Of a DNA stretch of 64,000 nt, positions 63,093 through 64,000 are shown piece by piece. Position numbers and translations under genes: made by a program. The stretch covers positions 744,001 through 808,000 of the forward strand of contig NZ_BBUZ01000022.1 in assembly GCF_001417735.1 (NCBI RefSeq), read 5' to 3'. The notes under the pieces are model-generated. The model made no database searches, was not told the DNA's origin, and was given only the letters and a program-made list of their open reading frames with translations. Each line of letters starts with the position of its first letter. Position 1 is the stretch's first letter. Source of the DNA: Streptomyces sp. NBRC 110028. GTDB taxonomy: Bacteria > Actinomycetota > Actinomycetes > Streptomycetales > Streptomycetaceae.

Positions 63093-64000
63093 CCCGGGTC
63101 GACCACCCAGGCGCCGCGCCGCATCACTCCCCGCAGGTGGAAGTCGGCGTCGAGGACGACGAGGTCCGCGTCCTTGCCCGCCTCCAGCGACCCCACCCGG
63201 TCCGCCAGGCCCAGCACCCTCGCGGGGGTCGTGGACAGCGCCCGGGCCGCCTCGTCCACGCCGATCCCGTCGACCGTGACGGCCCGCCGGAAGGCGTGGT
63301 CGAGGGTGAGGGTGGAGCCCGCGATGGACCCCGCGGTGGGGCCGTCGCTGATCCGGGCCACGCCGTTCTTGACCTCGACCTCCATCGGGCCGAGCGCGTA
63401 GCTGCCGTCGCTCATGCCCGCCGCGCTCATCGCGTCGGTGATGAAGGCGACCCGGTCCGCGCCCGCGCGCCGGAAGGCCAGTTGGAGCACGGCGGGGTGC
63501 AGATGGGTCCCGTCGTTGATCAGCTCGACGGTGATCCGCTCGTCCTCCAGCAGCGCGGCCACCGGTCCTGGCTCGCGGTGCAGCAGCGACGGCATCGCGT
63601 TGAACAGGTGGGTCGCCACGGTCGCGCCCGCCTCCACGGCGTCCCGGGTCGCCTCGTACGTCGAGTCGGTGTGGCCGACGGCCGCCAGGACGCCGCTGTC
63701 GGCCAGCAGCGCCACGGACTCCAGACCGCCCGGCAGCTCGGGCGCGAGCGTCATCATGCGCGCGGTGCCGCGCGCCGCGTCGAGGAGCTTGCGCACGTCC
63801 GCCGGGTCGGGGTCACGCAGCAGCGTCGGCTGGTGGGCGCCGCAGCGGTGCGGGGAGATGAACGGGCCCTCGAAGTGGATGCCCGCCAGCTCGCCCTCCT
63901 CGGCCAGCTCGGAGAGCACCGCGGCCTGCCGGGCGAGGTCGTCGAGGTCGCCGGTCACGGTGGAGGCGAGCATCGTGGTGGTGCCGTGCGCGCGGTGGGT
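63089..64000 (-). CDS. nagA: N-acetylglucosamine-6-phosphate deacetylase (5' end outside window)
   Basis: The C-terminal 303 residues of NagA. GIHFEGPFISPHRCGAHQPT, GHTDSTYEATRDAVEAGATV, THLFNAMPSL, ELINDGTHLHPAVLQLAFR and FITDAMSAAGMSDG (catalytic Asp) are visible. It makes GlcN-6-P from GlcNAc-6-P and is a DasR target in Streptomyces. The stop TAG is part of the CTAG at the MITE edge, and the last residues (VVDPG) are just before it. Confidence 0.95.
   Translation of the reverse strand, partial: THRAHGTTTMLASTVTGDLDDLARQAAVLSELAEEGELAGIHFEGPFISPHRCGAHQPTLLRDPDPADVRKLLDAARGTARMMTLAPELPGGLESVALLADSGVLAAVGHTDSTYEATRDAVEAGATVATHLFNAMPSLLHREPGPVAALLEDERITVELINDGTHLHPAVLQLAFRRAGADRVAFITDAMSAAGMSDGSYALGPMEVEVKNGVARISDGPTAGSIAGSTLTLDHAFRRAVTVDGIGVDEAARALSTTPARVLGLADRVGSLEAGKDADLVVLDADFHLRGVMRRGAWVVDPG

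Overview
The window is chromosomal DNA of a Streptomyces or a very close relative. The evidence is the very high GC content, the strong third-position GC bias, mycothiol genes (mshD, mshA, and a mycothiol-dependent formaldehyde dehydrogenase), msiK, a CdgB-like diguanylate cyclase, and a gene order that, as I remember it, tracks the S. coelicolor core from the ppk region through phoU-phoR-phoP, carD, ispD-ispF, cysS and rlmB to msiK, then jumps to cdgB and nagA. No rRNA, CRISPR array, complete prophage or intact transposase was found. One tRNA (Thr, TGT) is present.

Layout. 1-7.9 kb: secreted 5'-nucleotidase (3' end outside the window), mshD, then a polyphosphate block of ppk, a CHAD protein and a NUDIX hydrolase, with a PHO-box-like repeat before ppk. 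7.9-11.3 kb: the C-terminal half of an aldo/keto reductase fused tightly to an APC permease, divergent from a ROK repressor across a candidate operator. In S. coelicolor, from memory, the pst phosphate-transport operon lies beside the NUDIX gene; it is not here. 11.4-21.8 kb: a methyltransferase, mshA, a YbjN-like protein, a Tat-exported beta-helix protein, a coupled three-gene unit (small membrane protein, ECF sigma factor, M48 peptidase), an MFS transporter and gpmA.

21.7-27.2 kb is a decayed mobile-element island. A 67-bp direct repeat of the gpmA 3' end and terminator brackets its left part. It holds small membrane proteins, an N-terminal and a C-terminal half of XRE regulators in circularly permuted order, a SLOG-like protein, and several frameshifted or internally deleted relics (GNAT, CPCC-type Cys-rich protein, transfer-region small proteins). 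No integrase was found.

27.3-42.4 kb returns to core genes: a small acidic protein, a Cys-rich peptide, phoU divergent from phoR-phoP with two PHO-box-like repeats, a lipoprotein, carD, ispD-ispF, a PPOX-fold protein, cysS, rlmB, a DoxX protein, a nucleotidyltransferase, a small exported protein and msiK with a DasR-type (dre) site. 42.5-49.1 kb is accessory: tRNA-Thr followed by an arsenic cluster (arsC, ACR3 arsB, arsR, divergent arsI-like gene), an exported beta-helix protein, a hydrolase/XRE pair, and truncated remains of an HxlR regulator and an imine-reductase-like gene. 49.1-64 kb: acyltransferase, DUF6247-like and DUF4142 proteins, a metallo-hydrolase coupled to the mycothiol-dependent formaldehyde dehydrogenase, an M4 protease, terD, arfB, a flavin reductase, cdgB with a BldD-type box, a membrane-anchored binding protein, a PfkB kinase and nagA (5' end outside). 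A 167-bp MITE with perfect inverted ends sits at the nagA stop codon.

Themes: phosphate and polyphosphate control, mycothiol chemistry, amino-sugar and ABC sugar-uptake control (DasR), developmental signalling (CdgB), and an unusually high number of short tandem-repeat arrays between genes.
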